64,000 bases of DNA from Betaproteobacteria bacterium (GCA_021373185.1 JAJFTF010000036.1:1-64000); one strand, 5' to 3'; shown: positions 22,010-29,704, numbered from the stretch's first letter. Notes: generated by a model not told the origin, from the letters alone. Numbers and translations are program-made.

Positions 22010-22468
22010 ATGGCATCAGTGAACAAGGTAATTCTGGTTGGACGTCTGGGCAAGGATCCGGAAACCCGTTACATGCCCAATGGCGATGCGGTGACCAATA
22101 TCACCCTGGCGACCAGCGAAAACTGGAAAGACAAGAACGGAGAGAAGCAGGAAAAGACCGAGTGGCATCGCGTGACCTTCTACCGCAAGCTGGCGGAAAT
22201 CGCCGGCGAGTACCTGAAAAAGGGCAGCATGGCCTATGTCGAGGGTCGGCTGGAAACCCGCAAGTGGACCGACAAAGCGGGCGTCGAAAAATACACCACC
22301 GAGATCATCGCCAACGAAATGCAGATGCTGAGCAGCCGCAGCAGCGGCGGCAACAGTTTCGAAGTGGTGGACAAGCCAGCGGCGAACAGTAGCAGTAGCA
22401 GCGGCGCGAAGGCGGCAGCAAAGAGCGGCGGCGACTTCGATAATTTCGAGGACGACATTCCGTTTTAG
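22010..22468 (+). CDS. ssb: Single-stranded DNA-binding protein
   Basis: The 152-aa product has an OB-fold ([21 protein letters not shown] to about residue 110), a serine/alanine-rich linker, and the acidic tip DDIPF that recruits replication and repair partners. It begins 1 nt after the transporter stop with a GGGGGAGCG Shine-Dalgarno inside that gene. Confidence 0.97.
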   Translation: MASVNKVILVGRLGKDPETRYMPNGDAVTNITLATSENWKDKNGEKQEKTEWHRVTFYRKLAEIAGEYLKKGSMAYVEGRLETRKWTDKAGVEKYTTEIIANEMQMLSSRSSGGNSFEVVDKPAANSSSSSGAKAAAKSGGDFDNFEDDIPF

Positions 22469-22492
22469 GGGCTACCGGTAATGTTGCAAACG

Positions 22493-22528
22493 AAATGGCG
22501 GAGAACGATGTTCCTCCGCCATTTTTTC
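22493..22528 (+). terminator. Intrinsic terminator after ssb
   Basis: A perfect 11-bp stem AAATGGCGGAG/CTCCGCCATTT with a 10-nt loop is followed by further T residues. It ends the transporter-ssb transcript. Confidence 0.9.
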
Positions 22529-22617
22529 TTGCTGTGCCGTGAAGTGGGCATTCATCGTAGCGCAATCTATTCCACTCCGTTGAGGGCTTCCTGATATGGC
22601 GTTCCAGTTAAAGATCG

Positions 22618-23874
22618 ATGTCGACCGATAGTCTTCATCCTCGTTCGGTTGCAATCATCGGCGGCGGCCCTGCCGGACTTATGGCGGCGGAAGTGCTGAT
22701 CCAGGGCGGCGTGCGGGTCGATCTTTACGACGCCATGCCGTCGGTGGGGCGCAAGTTTTTGCTGGCGGGCAAGGGCGGTCTGAACCTCACGCACGCTGAA
22801 TCCGCCGAGGCATTCCTGTCGCGTTACGGCTCGCGCCGAGCGCAGATTGAACCGCTGCTCGACGCATTTGGGCCGGAAGCGCTACGCGAGTGGACGCGCA
22901 GCCTCGGCGTCGAAACTTTTGTCGGCACCTCCGGGCGGGTATTCCCGGTTGAGAAAAAGGCCGCGCCACTGTTGCGTGCCTGGCTGCACCGGCTGCGCGC
23001 AGACGGAGTGAGCTTTCACATGCGTTACCGCTGGCGCGGCTGGGACGAAAACGGTGTCCTGTGTTTTGCTACGCCGCAGGGCGAACAGTTGGTGCATGTC
23101 GATGCGGTGGTGCTGGCGCTGGGCGGCGGCAGTTGGGCGAAGCTCGGTTCCGATGGCGCGTGGGTGCCGCTGCTGGCGCAGCGCGGCGTGCCGGTGGCGG
23201 CGTTGCGCCCGGCAAACTGCGGCTTCGATGTCGGCTGGAGCGAGCACTTACGCACGCGCTTCGCCGGGTATCCGGTGAAGTCGGTGGTCGCGTCCTTCAC
23301 CGATTCGACCGGCGCGGAATTTCACCGCCAGGGCGAATTCGTGGTGACGGCAACCGGCGTCGAGGGCGGCCTGATTTATGCCTTGTCCGCGCCCTTGCGC
23401 GACGAGATCGAAGCCAGCGGCTCGGCGGTCATGCAACTTGACCTGGCGCCCGGCTGGGAGTTGCAACGCCTGATCGACGAACTGTCGCGGCCACGGGGTT
23501 CGCGCTCGCTGTCCAGCCACCTCCAGAGCCGGGTGGGCATCAAGGGGGTGAAGGCCGGGCTGCTGCGCGAAGTGTTGTCGGCAACGGAGTTCGCCGATCC
23601 GCTTCGGCTGGCGGCGGCGATCAAGGCGCTGCCGCTGCGCCTCGTCGCGCCGCGCCCTCTCGATGAGGCGATCAGCAGTGCGGGCGGCGTGGCCTTCGAA
23701 GCGCTCGACGAGCGCCTGATGATTCGCGACCAGCCCGGCGTGTTTTGTGCCGGTGAGATGCTCGACTGGGAAGCGCCGACCGGCGGCTATCTGCTCACTG
23801 CCTGTTTCGCCAGCGGGCGTGCCGCCGGTTCTGGAGTGTTGGCCTGGCTTGAAGCCGGGGCGGGCGGTAAGTAA
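22618..23874 (+). CDS. HI0933-like flavoprotein (TIGR03862 type)
   Basis: The 418-aa protein has an FAD-binding start (VAIIGGGPAGLMAAE, about residues 11-25), the GRKFLLAGKGGLNLTH motif of HI0933/BaiN-type flavoproteins, and a C-terminal FAD contact (FCAGEMLDWEAPTGGYLL). Some relatives reduce unsaturated substrates, but for this subgroup no reaction is established. The start ATG has no clear Shine-Dalgarno. The gene stands alone after the ssb terminator. Confidence 0.85.
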   Translation: MSTDSLHPRSVAIIGGGPAGLMAAEVLIQGGVRVDLYDAMPSVGRKFLLAGKGGLNLTHAESAEAFLSRYGSRRAQIEPLLDAFGPEALREWTRSLGVETFVGTSGRVFPVEKKAAPLLRAWLHRLRADGVSFHMRYRWRGWDENGVLCFATPQGEQLVHVDAVVLALGGGSWAKLGSDGAWVPLLAQRGVPVAALRPANCGFDVGWSEHLRTRFAGYPVKSVVASFTDSTGAEFHRQGEFVVTATGVEGGLIYALSAPLRDEIEASGSAVMQLDLAPGWELQRLIDELSRPRGSRSLSSHLQSRVGIKGVKAGLLREVLSATEFADPLRLAAAIKALPLRLVAPRPLDEAISSAGGVAFEALDERLMIRDQPGVFCAGEMLDWEAPTGGYLLTACFASGRAAGSGVLAWLEAGAGGK

Positions 23875-23910
23875 TTACTTCGCAGGCTACGAAAGCGACC
23901 GAAATTTATC

Positions 23911-23916
23911 TATAAT
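23911..23916 (+). promoter_or_regulatory. Consensus -10 before the WGR gene
   Basis: A perfect TATAAT ends 6 nt before the ATG of the WGR-domain gene, so transcription would start on the A of the ATG and give a leaderless mRNA. No ribosome binding site and no good -35 are visible. Confidence 0.5.
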
Positions 23917-23922
23917 CACGCC

Positions 23923-24168
23923 ATGCTCTATTGGGAAAAACACGACCACGACCAGAACCAGCACCACTGGTACTGCGTCACCTTCGACCACGACTTGCTG
24001 GGCGACCTGGTGCTCGTCAAATCATGGGGAAATATCGGTCGGCGCGGCACCCGGAAAGAGAAGCAGGTGCTGCAATCCGCCGATGATCTGCGCGCCTGCC
24101 TGCAGGTTATCGGCGAGCAGCGCGAAGCGGATGGCTACGCCGTGGCGGGCGTGGGCTGGTCGGGCTGA
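23923..24168 (+). CDS. Small WGR-domain protein
   Basis: The 81-aa product is almost entirely one WGR domain, with SWGNIGRRG around residues 34-42 carrying the name-giving Trp-Gly-Arg pattern. WGR domains occur in PARPs, where they bind DNA ends, and as stand-alone bacterial proteins of unknown role. The 3' end overlaps the convergent flavoprotein gene by 34 nt. Its function is not known. Confidence 0.82.
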   Translation: MLYWEKHDHDQNQHHWYCVTFDHDLLGDLVLVKSWGNIGRRGTRKEKQVLQSADDLRACLQVIGEQREADGYAVAGVGWSG

Positions 24169-25790
24169 GGCGATTCGCCTGGCGTTGAGCCGCTTCCGAC
24201 CATGTTCAAGGCGACAGCCTCGGCGACCTTGATGCCGTCCACCGCTGCCGAAAGAATCCCTCCGGCGTAGCCCGCACCCTCTCCCGCAGGATAAAGCCCC
24301 ACCGTATTCAGACTTTGGTAATTCTCGTTGCGCTTGATGCGGATCGGTGAAGACGTGCGCGTCTCGACCCCGGTCAGCACCGCGTCATGCATGGAAAAAT
24401 TCTTGATCTGCTTGTCGAAGGCCGGAAGCGCTTCGCGTATCGCCTCGATGGCGTAATCCGGCAGGGCGCTGGAAAGGTCGCACAAATGCACGCCGGGCGT
24501 GTAGGAGGGTTGCACCGTGCCGAACGCCGTGGAGGGCTTGCCGGCGAGGAAGTCGCCGACCAGTTGTCCCGGTGCGGAATAATTTTTGCCGCCAAGCTCG
24601 AAGGCGCGTGCCTCCCACTGGCGCTGAAAAGCGATGCCCGCCAGCGGGTGGCCGGGGTAATCGGCGGGCGTGATGTCGACCACGATGCCGCTGTTGGCGT
24701 TGCGCTCGCTGCGCGAATACTGGCTCATGCCGTTGGTCACCACGCAGCCCGGCTCCGAGGTGGCCGCCACCACCGTGCCGCCGGGGCACATGCAGAAACT
24801 GTAAACCGAGCGGCCATTGGCGCAGTGATGCACCAGCTTGTAATCGGCTGCACCCAGCAACGGGTTGCCGGCATTCTTGCCGAACCGGCATTGGTCGATC
24901 AACGACTGCGGGTGCTCGATGCGGAAGCCGATGGAAAAAGGCTTGGCCTCGATATACACGCCCCGGTCGTAAAGCATCTGGAAGGTGTCGCGCGCGCTGT
25001 GGCCGACCGCCAGCACCACATGCCCGGTGGCGATGCGCTCGCCGCTTGCCAGCACCACGCCGCGCACCTGCCCGTTGTCGATGTCGAGATCGTCCACCCG
25101 GCATTGGAAGCGGACTTCACCGCCGAGCGATTCGATGGTCGAACGCATTTTTTCCACCATGCTCACCAGCCGGAACGTGCCGATGTGGGGCTTGCTCACA
25201 TACATGATCTCGGGCGGCGCGCCGGCCGTAACGAACTCCGTCAGCACCTTCTTGCCATAATGGCCGGGGTCCTTGATCTGGCTGTGGAGCTTGCCGTCGG
25301 AGAAGGTGCCCGCGCCGCCCTCACCGAACTGCACGTTGGATTCCGGGTTCAGCTCGCCTTGCCGCCACAGGCCGAAAGTGTCCTTGGTGCGCTCGCGCAC
25401 CGCCTTGCCGCGCTCCAGGATGATCGGGCGAAACCCCATCTGCGCCAGAATCAACCCGGCAAACAGCCCCGCCGGGCCGGTGCCGATTACCACTGGCCTT
25501 GAGGCCAAGCCGCTCGGCGCCTGCGCCACGAACCGGTAGCTGGTGTCAGGCGACGGCGAGAGATGTTTATCCTTCTTCGACCGTTTGAGCACGGCCTTCT
25601 CATTCTTCAGCTCGACATCCAGCGTATAGACAAAAAGGATCGCCTCCGGCTTGCGGGCGTCATGGCCGCGGCGGGCGATCGAATAGCCGACCAGATCCTC
25701 CGTCCTGATGCCCAGCCGCTTGATGATGGCGGCCCGGATGGCGCTTTCGGGGTGGTCGATGGGGAGTTTTATTTCAGTCAGTCGCAGCAT
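24135..25790 (-). CDS. FAD-dependent dehydrogenase, COG2509 type
   Basis: The 551-aa protein has an N-terminal region of about 90 residues with a lysine-rich stretch. An FAD site (VVIGTGPAGLFAGL, about 99-112) and the motif FGEGGAGTFSDGKL follow, both typical of the uncharacterised COG2509 dehydrogenases. A C-terminal GLYPAGEGAGYAGGI motif completes the FAD fold. No substrate is known. The gene is convergent with the WGR gene and overlaps its end. Confidence 0.85.
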   Translation of the reverse strand: MLRLTEIKLPIDHPESAIRAAIIKRLGIRTEDLVGYSIARRGHDARKPEAILFVYTLDVELKNEKAVLKRSKKDKHLSPSPDTSYRFVAQAPSGLASRPVVIGTGPAGLFAGLILAQMGFRPIILERGKAVRERTKDTFGLWRQGELNPESNVQFGEGGAGTFSDGKLHSQIKDPGHYGKKVLTEFVTAGAPPEIMYVSKPHIGTFRLVSMVEKMRSTIESLGGEVRFQCRVDDLDIDNGQVRGVVLASGERIATGHVVLAVGHSARDTFQMLYDRGVYIEAKPFSIGFRIEHPQSLIDQCRFGKNAGNPLLGAADYKLVHHCANGRSVYSFCMCPGGTVVAATSEPGCVVTNGMSQYSRSERNANSGIVVDITPADYPGHPLAGIAFQRQWEARAFELGGKNYSAPGQLVGDFLAGKPSTAFGTVQPSYTPGVHLCDLSSALPDYAIEAIREALPAFDKQIKNFSMHDAVLTGVETRTSSPIRIKRNENYQSLNTVGLYPAGEGAGYAGGILSAAVDGIKVAEAVALNMVGSGSTPGESPQPDQPTPATA

Positions 25791-25883
25791 GCAGGAATTC
25801 CGGCCAAGCCTTGTTTGGAGCCGCCCATTGTAATGCGGTTCACGCCAGCCCGGTAGGGCGGGAAGTGCGCCCTCGCTGATCCG

Positions 25884-26432
25884 TCAGCCCAGGAACGCTT
25901 CCTTGGAATTGAGATATGCGATTTCCTCTGCCGTGCTTTCCCTGCCGAGGATGGCGTTGCGATGCGGGAAGCGGCCAAATTTTCTGATGAGTTCGCGATG
26001 ATGTTCGGCAAAGCGCAAATTGCTTTCGAGGCGGGCTTCGCCAAACAGCTTGACCGAAAGCGCCTGATCCTCAAGATTCTCGCTGTGCATCAGCGGCATG
26101 TACAAGAAGGCGAGTTTTTCTGTCGGTATGCTCTTGTGATAACCCTTCGCCAGCGCGTGCTTCGTCGTCTCGATGGCCTGATGCTCGGTCTTGAAGCTTC
26201 GCGCCTCGCCGCGAAACATGTTCAGCGGGAACTGGTCGAGGACAATGACCAGAGCCAGGCAACCTTCCGGGCTGTTCTTCCATTCGTCCAGTTCGCCCTT
26301 GGCCGCGCTGGCCCACAGCGACTCATAGCGGTTGCGTATCTCAGCGTCCAGTTCCAGGGTCGAGGAAAACCAGCGCTTCTGCATCTCTGCCGAATACCAG
26401 AACTCGATGATTTCTTCAGGCGTGATTTTAAT
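25884..26432 (-). CDS. DUF924 family protein, probable ATT start
   Basis: The protein core (KITPEEIIEFWYS, then FPLNMFRGEARSF and KFGRFPHRNAILGR) is that of DUF924, a helical family without an assigned function. No ATG, GTG or TTG is available near the conserved N-terminus: the nearest in-frame ATG codons lie deep inside the upstream gene. An ATT at 26430-26432 follows GGGAGG by 6 nt and overlaps the TAA of the DUF2288 gene. Starting there gives 182 aa, a good family length. The start is inferred; the family call is solid. Confidence 0.82.
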   Translation of the reverse strand: MKITPEEIIEFWYSAEMQKRWFSSTLELDAEIRNRYESLWASAAKGELDEWKNSPEGCLALVIVLDQFPLNMFRGEARSFKTEHQAIETTKHALAKGYHKSIPTEKLAFLYMPLMHSENLEDQALSVKLFGEARLESNLRFAEHHRELIRKFGRFPHRNAILGRESTAEEIAYLNSKEAFLG

Positions 26433-26745
26433 GGTAGGCCTCCCGGTCTTTGTGCTGAACCAGAATCCACGGATTAACCACCACCGCCCATAGCGTCGCA
26501 TCCGCATCCAGCCATGCCTTGGCCTGTGCATCGGAAACTTTCTCGACCTGATGCGCCAGCAGCCACTGCTCGACTTGCGCCTTGTTGTCATTGGAAATCT
26601 GCACGGCCACTTCGATCAAATCCAATCCGTCATCAACCGCAATCACGCTGCCCGCAGCAAAAAAACGCAGCAGTTCCGTCCACGCAATGCGGGACGTTTC
26701 CTGGTTCAGTTTGGCGCGGAGGATTTCGTCTGGATTATGCGGCAT
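26428..26745 (-). CDS. DUF2288 family protein
   Basis: The 105-aa product begins MPHNPDEILRAKLNQETSRI and contains a tryptophan-rich end (LWAVVVNPWILVQHKD), matching DUF2288, a short family of unknown function. It is translationally linked to the DUF924 gene, whose proposed start overlaps its stop. An upstream reading to 26799 adds non-conserved residues. Confidence 0.8.
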   Translation of the reverse strand: MPHNPDEILRAKLNQETSRIAWTELLRFFAAGSVIAVDDGLDLIEVAVQISNDNKAQVEQWLLAHQVEKVSDAQAKAWLDADATLWAVVVNPWILVQHKDREAYH

Positions 26746-26780
26746 GGCTAAGCGGAACTTCCCCGCCGGGAAATACGAGG

Positions 26781-26816
26781 ACAATAAAAGGGGCCACAAT
26801 AAAAGGGGCCAGGCTC
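26781..26816 (+). repeat. Left terminal repeats of the REP-type transposase element
   Basis: A 16-bp unit (ACAATAAAAGGGGCCA) occurs at 26781-26796 and again at 26796-26811, overlapping by one base. The second copy runs into AAAGGGGCCAGGCTC (26802-26816), the exact inverse of the repeat beyond the transposase start at 27555. This looks like the element's left end, and it includes the transposase stop region. Confidence 0.65.
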
Positions 26817-27525
26817 ACTTTAGCTCGCCACTCTCCGGCCTCTGCACCTTGGGCCTTCCACGCGGTTTCACTTCACGTCGCAGCCCGGTCATTTTCTCTA
26901 TCATATCCATGAACCGAGCGTTACCCAAAGGCTGACTTTGACTCAGTGCCAAGCGGATATCTGCAATGGCCGGCGCATCAATCTGGGAGCGAAATAACGC
27001 CCGGTAGTTCTCTCGTCTGCTTTCGTCATCCGCATTCATGGCGGTATACAGCGGGTGCGGGGTGACCAGTGAGTCGCTTTGCCCCAGCGCATTTGCAGGA
27101 TAACTGCTCCAACGGTAGTGAGCCGGGTCTTCCACCATGGCGGCGCGCACAGGGTTAAGCTCGATGTAGCGCTGACATAGCAGCAAATAGGCATCTTCCT
27201 GCACCAGCGACGATTTGTAACGACTGTTCCACAGCGTACCGGTGCGTCGGTAGGTCTTGTTGATGTACTGAACATAGCGCCGTCCCAGTGAAATGATGAG
27301 ACGGGGCACATCCTCGGGCTGGGGCGGAGTCAGCAGCAAATGCACATGGTTGGTCATGAACACATAGGCGTGCAGGGTGCAGCCGCTTTCCTTGAGAGCC
27401 TCACCCAACCAGTGGCGGTAGGCATGGTAGTCGTCATCAGCGAAAAAGCAGGCATCGCGGTTGTGTCCGCGCTGGACAATGTGCAGCGGCACACCGGCCA
27501 AATGTATACGGGGGCGGCGGGGCAT
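26815..27525 (-). CDS. REP-associated tyrosine transposase (Y1, IS200-like)
   Basis: The 236-aa protein is an intact Y1-type single-strand transposase. It has the MPRRPRIHLAGVPLHIVQRG start of the REP-associated group, the HUH motif as NHVHLLL (about residues 59-65), and a downstream helix with candidate tyrosines (YLLLCQRYIELNPVRA). These enzymes cut and join single-stranded hairpin DNA and are linked to REP/BIME repeats. It is flanked by 15-bp inverted repeats. A 5' fragment of the same gene is duplicated just upstream. Confidence 0.92.
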   Translation of the reverse strand: MPRRPRIHLAGVPLHIVQRGHNRDACFFADDDYHAYRHWLGEALKESGCTLHAYVFMTNHVHLLLTPPQPEDVPRLIISLGRRYVQYINKTYRRTGTLWNSRYKSSLVQEDAYLLLCQRYIELNPVRAAMVEDPAHYRWSSYPANALGQSDSLVTPHPLYTAMNADDESRRENYRALFRSQIDAPAIADIRLALSQSQPLGNARFMDMIEKMTGLRREVKPRGRPKVQRPESGELK

Positions 27526-27554
27526 GATGCGGCCAAGTATAGCCTAATTTAATC

Positions 27555-27573
27555 GAGCCTGGCCCCTTTGATT
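27555..27573 (-). repeat. Right terminal inverted repeat of the intact transposase
   Basis: GAGCCTGGCCCCTTT at 27555-27569 is the perfect 15-bp inverse of 26802-26816 on the other side of the transposase gene. It sits in the untranslated leader, 30 nt before the start codon. Confidence 0.75.
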
Positions 27574-27575
27574 TC

Positions 27576-27856
27576 CGTCGGTAGGTTTTGTTGATGTACT
27601 GAACATAGCGCCGTCCCAGTGAAATAATGAGGCGGGGCACATCCTCGGGCTGGGGCGGAGTCAGCAGCAAATGCACATGGTTGGTCATGAACACATAGGC
27701 GTGCAGGGTGCAGCCGCTTTCCTTGAGAGCCTCACCCAACCAGTGGCGGTAGGCATGGAAGTCGTCATCAGCGAAAAAGCAGGCATCGCGGTTGTGTCCA
27801 CGCTGGACAATGTGCAGCGGCACACCGGCCAAATGTATACGGGGGCGGCGGGGCAT
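27576..27856 (-). pseudogene. Truncated REP-associated transposase, 5' fragment
   Basis: From 27856 the reading is nearly identical to the first 94 residues of the neighbouring transposase (MPRRPRIHLAGV to YINKTYRR). It then leaves the homology at the duplication border and runs on in unrelated frame to 27437. It keeps the NHVHLLL motif but lacks the rest of the catalytic domain, including the tyrosine region, so it cannot be an active enzyme. Confidence 0.88.
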
Positions 27857-27885
27857 GATGCGGCCAAGTATAATCTAATTAAATC

Positions 27886-27904
27886 GAGCCTGGCCCCTTT
27901 GATT
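27886..27904 (-). repeat. Terminal repeat of the truncated transposase copy
   Basis: GAGCCTGGCCCCTTTGATT is repeated here exactly as at 27555-27573. It marks the right border of the transposase-derived DNA; integron cassette DNA begins just beyond it. Confidence 0.75.
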
Positions 27905-27915
27905 CGTGTTGTGAG

Positions 27916-28230
27916 TTATGGAGCGAAGCCACGAAAATACCAAACCGTAAATGCAAATATCGTTGGGATACACGGCACCATAACCGCCAAGCCAAGTGAT
28001 ACCGGGATGGCCACTCGACGGAATGAGCGTGCCTTGCCTGCGAGAAGTGCCACAGGCCAAAAAACCCATAGCCATGTGAGAAGTAACCAGAGCTTGCCGG
28101 GGATGAGGTTGAGGCCCGCCACGAACACACCCAACCAAAGAGCAAGAACGGTAGCAGCATGAACGATGCACCCGGCCGCCAACAGCCGATAGGCGTTGGT
28201 ACCGTCCTTCGTAGAAGCTCCTTGGTTCAT
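27916..28230 (-). CDS. Cassette 6: small membrane protein, unknown
   Basis: The 104-aa product (start MNQGASTKDG at 28230) has about three hydrophobic segments, including LLAAGCIVHAATVLALWLGV and an aromatic-rich stretch. No family is recognised. The ATG lies 10 nt inside the cassette from the core of attC5, typical for cassette genes. The stop is followed by CCATAAC, which may be the remnant inverse core of a lost attC. After that, transposase DNA begins. Confidence 0.65.
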   Translation of the reverse strand: MNQGASTKDGTNAYRLLAAGCIVHAATVLALWLGVFVAGLNLIPGKLWLLLTWLWVFWPVALLAGKARSFRRVAIPVSLGLAVMVPCIPTIFAFTVWYFRGFAP

Positions 28231-28239
28231 TGGTGTGAG

Positions 28240-28305
28240 GCCCAACGTCGAAAGTAAGGGGCGACGCGCTTCAGCGCGGCGTCCCGCTTGACTGATGAGT
28301 TAGGG
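28240..28305 (-). other. attC5 recombination site
   Basis: The 66-bp site runs from GCCCAAC (28240-28246) to GTTAGGG (28299-28305). Between them lies an imperfect palindrome around GACGCGC/GCGCGGCGTC. It separates cassettes 5 and 6. The stop codon of the cassette 5 gene overlaps its end, as is common in integrons. Confidence 0.8.
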
Positions 28306-28539
28306 ATGTTTCGAGTTGCTGGCATCGTTTTTCTCCGCCTTTAGGACAGCCACTACCCATTGAACGGTATACGCGAAACTACCCCAAACTGCGACCAGAA
28401 GAAGAATTTCTCTTTCCGGTGGGCTAATTGTCACCCTTAGCCGTGGCAAAACGTGATCTATGACGCCTTGAGTCACCAGGAAAGCAATGAGCATTGTTGC
28501 GCCTGCTTTAAGCGTAGCGATCAAGAGTCTTTTGCTCAT
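28300..28539 (-). CDS. Cassette 5: small membrane protein, unknown
   Basis: The 79-aa product (start MSKRLLIATLKAG at 28539) has two hydrophobic segments (about residues 8-28 and 45-66) and a charged C-terminus. It resembles no family that can be named. GTG 28545 is an alternative start. Its stop lies in the inverse core of attC5. Confidence 0.65.
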   Translation of the reverse strand: MSKRLLIATLKAGATMLIAFLVTQGVIDHVLPRLRVTISPPEREILLLVAVWGSFAYTVQWVVAVLKAEKNDASNSKHP

Positions 28540-28544
28540 TTTCA

Positions 28545-28622
28545 CCCTAACGTGCAGCTAAGGGGCGCGCCGAAGGCGCGTCCCAGCGACCAAAGGGAGC
28601 GAACTTGAGCGTAGGGTTAGAG
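28545..28622 (-). other. attC4 recombination site
   Basis: The 78-bp site runs from CCCTAAC (28545-28551) to GTTAGAG (28616-28622). Its stem is GGGGCGCGCC/GGCGCGTCCC with one mismatch around GAA, followed by a longer spacer arm. It separates cassettes 4 and 5 and holds the stop codon of the HNH gene. Confidence 0.85.
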
Positions 28623-29288
28623 CGCACTTTTTACCAACCCATTGTCTGGTGCCAGCTTACCTAGCTGAAGTTGCTCAAGCACACTGAGACGATTTTCCAG
28701 CTCGGACTGAGAGAGAGTGCCCTTGCGATATAAAGAGCGCAGGAAATCAGAGGCCACCTGATCTTGCTTCGTTGTGTTGCACTCGTGACACGAGCAAACG
28801 ATATTTCGATATGAGTTGTTCCTGCCGTTCGTTTGCGCAACTACGTGATCAAGTTCGCAGGACTCTGCGCGGATGCTCTTTAGGCAGTAGAAGCAGCGGT
28901 GGTCTTCGCGCGCAAGCAATGCCGAAACGAACTTGCGGTTTGCAAAGAAGTCGAGTGTTTCAATGTCGATTTCAGCTACCGATGTTTCCAGTGGCAATAC
29001 ACCAGCAATTTCTTCCGGGAGAAAAACTCGCACAAGATGTCCGTTCCGTGATTTGTCCTCAATCTTGATGCAACCACGTTCGTTCAAGCTGCGAATGTCT
29101 TCGCGTGAAGAGCTATCGGAAACGCCAGTGGCTTTGGAGAGTGGCATCAGCGCGAAGATGGCAGATGATTTGCCTTCGAGGCGGGTATGCCGAAGCAGGT
29201 GATAGTAAAGAACTCGCTCCCGAACGCTGAGTTGCAGCGAAGGGAAGAGATGGTCTTCACATTGCTTAATGATAGTAGCTGCGTCCAT
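28617..29288 (-). CDS. Cassette 4: HNH endonuclease with winged-helix-like N-terminus
   Basis: The 223-aa protein has an HNH nuclease core at about residues 132-175: a CFYC pair (Cys132/135), LDH (His148), Asn162 and a CHEC pair (Cys167/170), so zinc ribbon and catalytic residues appear intact. The first 95 residues look like a winged helix (LSKATGVSDSSSREDIRSLNE). HNH nucleases of this build act in restriction, defence or mobile DNA; which applies here is unknown. It is a complete single-gene cassette. Confidence 0.82.
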   Translation of the reverse strand: MDAATIIKQCEDHLFPSLQLSVRERVLYYHLLRHTRLEGKSSAIFALMPLSKATGVSDSSSREDIRSLNERGCIKIEDKSRNGHLVRVFLPEEIAGVLPLETSVAEIDIETLDFFANRKFVSALLAREDHRCFYCLKSIRAESCELDHVVAQTNGRNNSYRNIVCSCHECNTTKQDQVASDFLRSLYRKGTLSQSELENRLSVLEQLQLGKLAPDNGLVKSAL

Positions 29289-29298
29289 TGTTTGTGCG

Positions 29299-29361
29299 CT
29301 CTAACGTGGAGTTAACCGGCTCCGCGCTTTTGCGGAGTCCGGGTTGAACGTAGGGTTAGGG
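29299..29361 (-). other. attC3 recombination site
   Basis: The 63-bp site runs from CTCTAAC (29299-29305) to GTTAGGG (29355-29361). The stem CCGGCTCCGC/GCGGAGTCCGG has one extrahelical base, a hallmark of attC. It is almost identical to attC1 at 30390 and separates cassettes 3 and 4. Confidence 0.9.
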
Positions 29362-29371
29362 ATGGCTCGGC

Positions 29372-29698
29372 TCATTGCAAGTAGTGCAATATAAACGGCG
29401 CGATGAATGCGACCAAAACAGGCGGCAGCGCAAGAAACAACATGCGCTGAGTGGGAGACCACCTTGCCACCCAAACAAGCACCACAGCCGAGACGACCGA
29501 GACCCCGGAAAAAGCCAGCAATGACCCCGCGAGGAAGAAACGCAAAGCCAATGAACCAACCTCAAACACGGCCCCGAGGATGAACGAAACAAACGAAATG
29601 AACACCACCAACTCAAACAGCGCGCGGAGCCAATAACTGACGCTCTCTCCGAAAGTGCGGGGAGACTCAACATTATCGAGGTTCGAGAATCGTCGCAT
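29372..29698 (-). CDS. Cassette 3: small membrane protein, unknown
   Basis: The 108-aa product (start MRRFSNLDNVESPRTFG at 29698) has a polar start and three strongly hydrophobic segments, about residues 24-48, 52-76 and 86-106. No family is recognised. The ATG is 7 nt from the attC2 core, so it probably relies on a promoter upstream in the array. Confidence 0.65.
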   Translation of the reverse strand: MRRFSNLDNVESPRTFGESVSYWLRALFELVVFISFVSFILGAVFEVGSLALRFFLAGSLLAFSGVSVVSAVVLVWVARWSPTQRMLFLALPPVLVAFIAPFILHYLQ

Positions 29699-29704
29699 CA
29701 AAAT

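Larger units (their letters stand above)
27245..27904. repeat. 331-bp tandem duplication of transposase 5' region
   Basis: The segment 27245-27573 recurs at 27576-27904 with a constant offset of 331 nt and only a few differences, for example GGTCTTG against GGTTTTG and CTAATTTAA against CTAATTAAA. The unit covers the first third of the transposase plus its leader and terminal repeat. The substitutions show that the duplication is not brand new. Confidence 0.9.

Noticed and set aside
24387..25502. 371-codon plus-strand frame over the COG2509 flavoprotein
   Set aside because: The opposite strand encodes a full FAD protein with conserved motifs; the plus frame shows only Ala/His/Arg-rich composition.
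27437..27575. C-terminal extension of the truncated transposase into a fusion protein
   Set aside because: The extra residues come from reading the neighbouring copy's leader and start in the wrong frame; a by-product of the duplication.
27671..28162. 163-codon plus-strand frame across the truncated transposase and cassette 6
   Set aside because: It is antisense to both and crosses a duplication border, so it is a chance frame.
29356..29673. 105-codon Leu/Cys-rich minus frame in cassette 3
   Set aside because: It overlaps the cassette 3 membrane protein, which starts at the proper distance from the attC core; this frame starts later and ends inside attC3.
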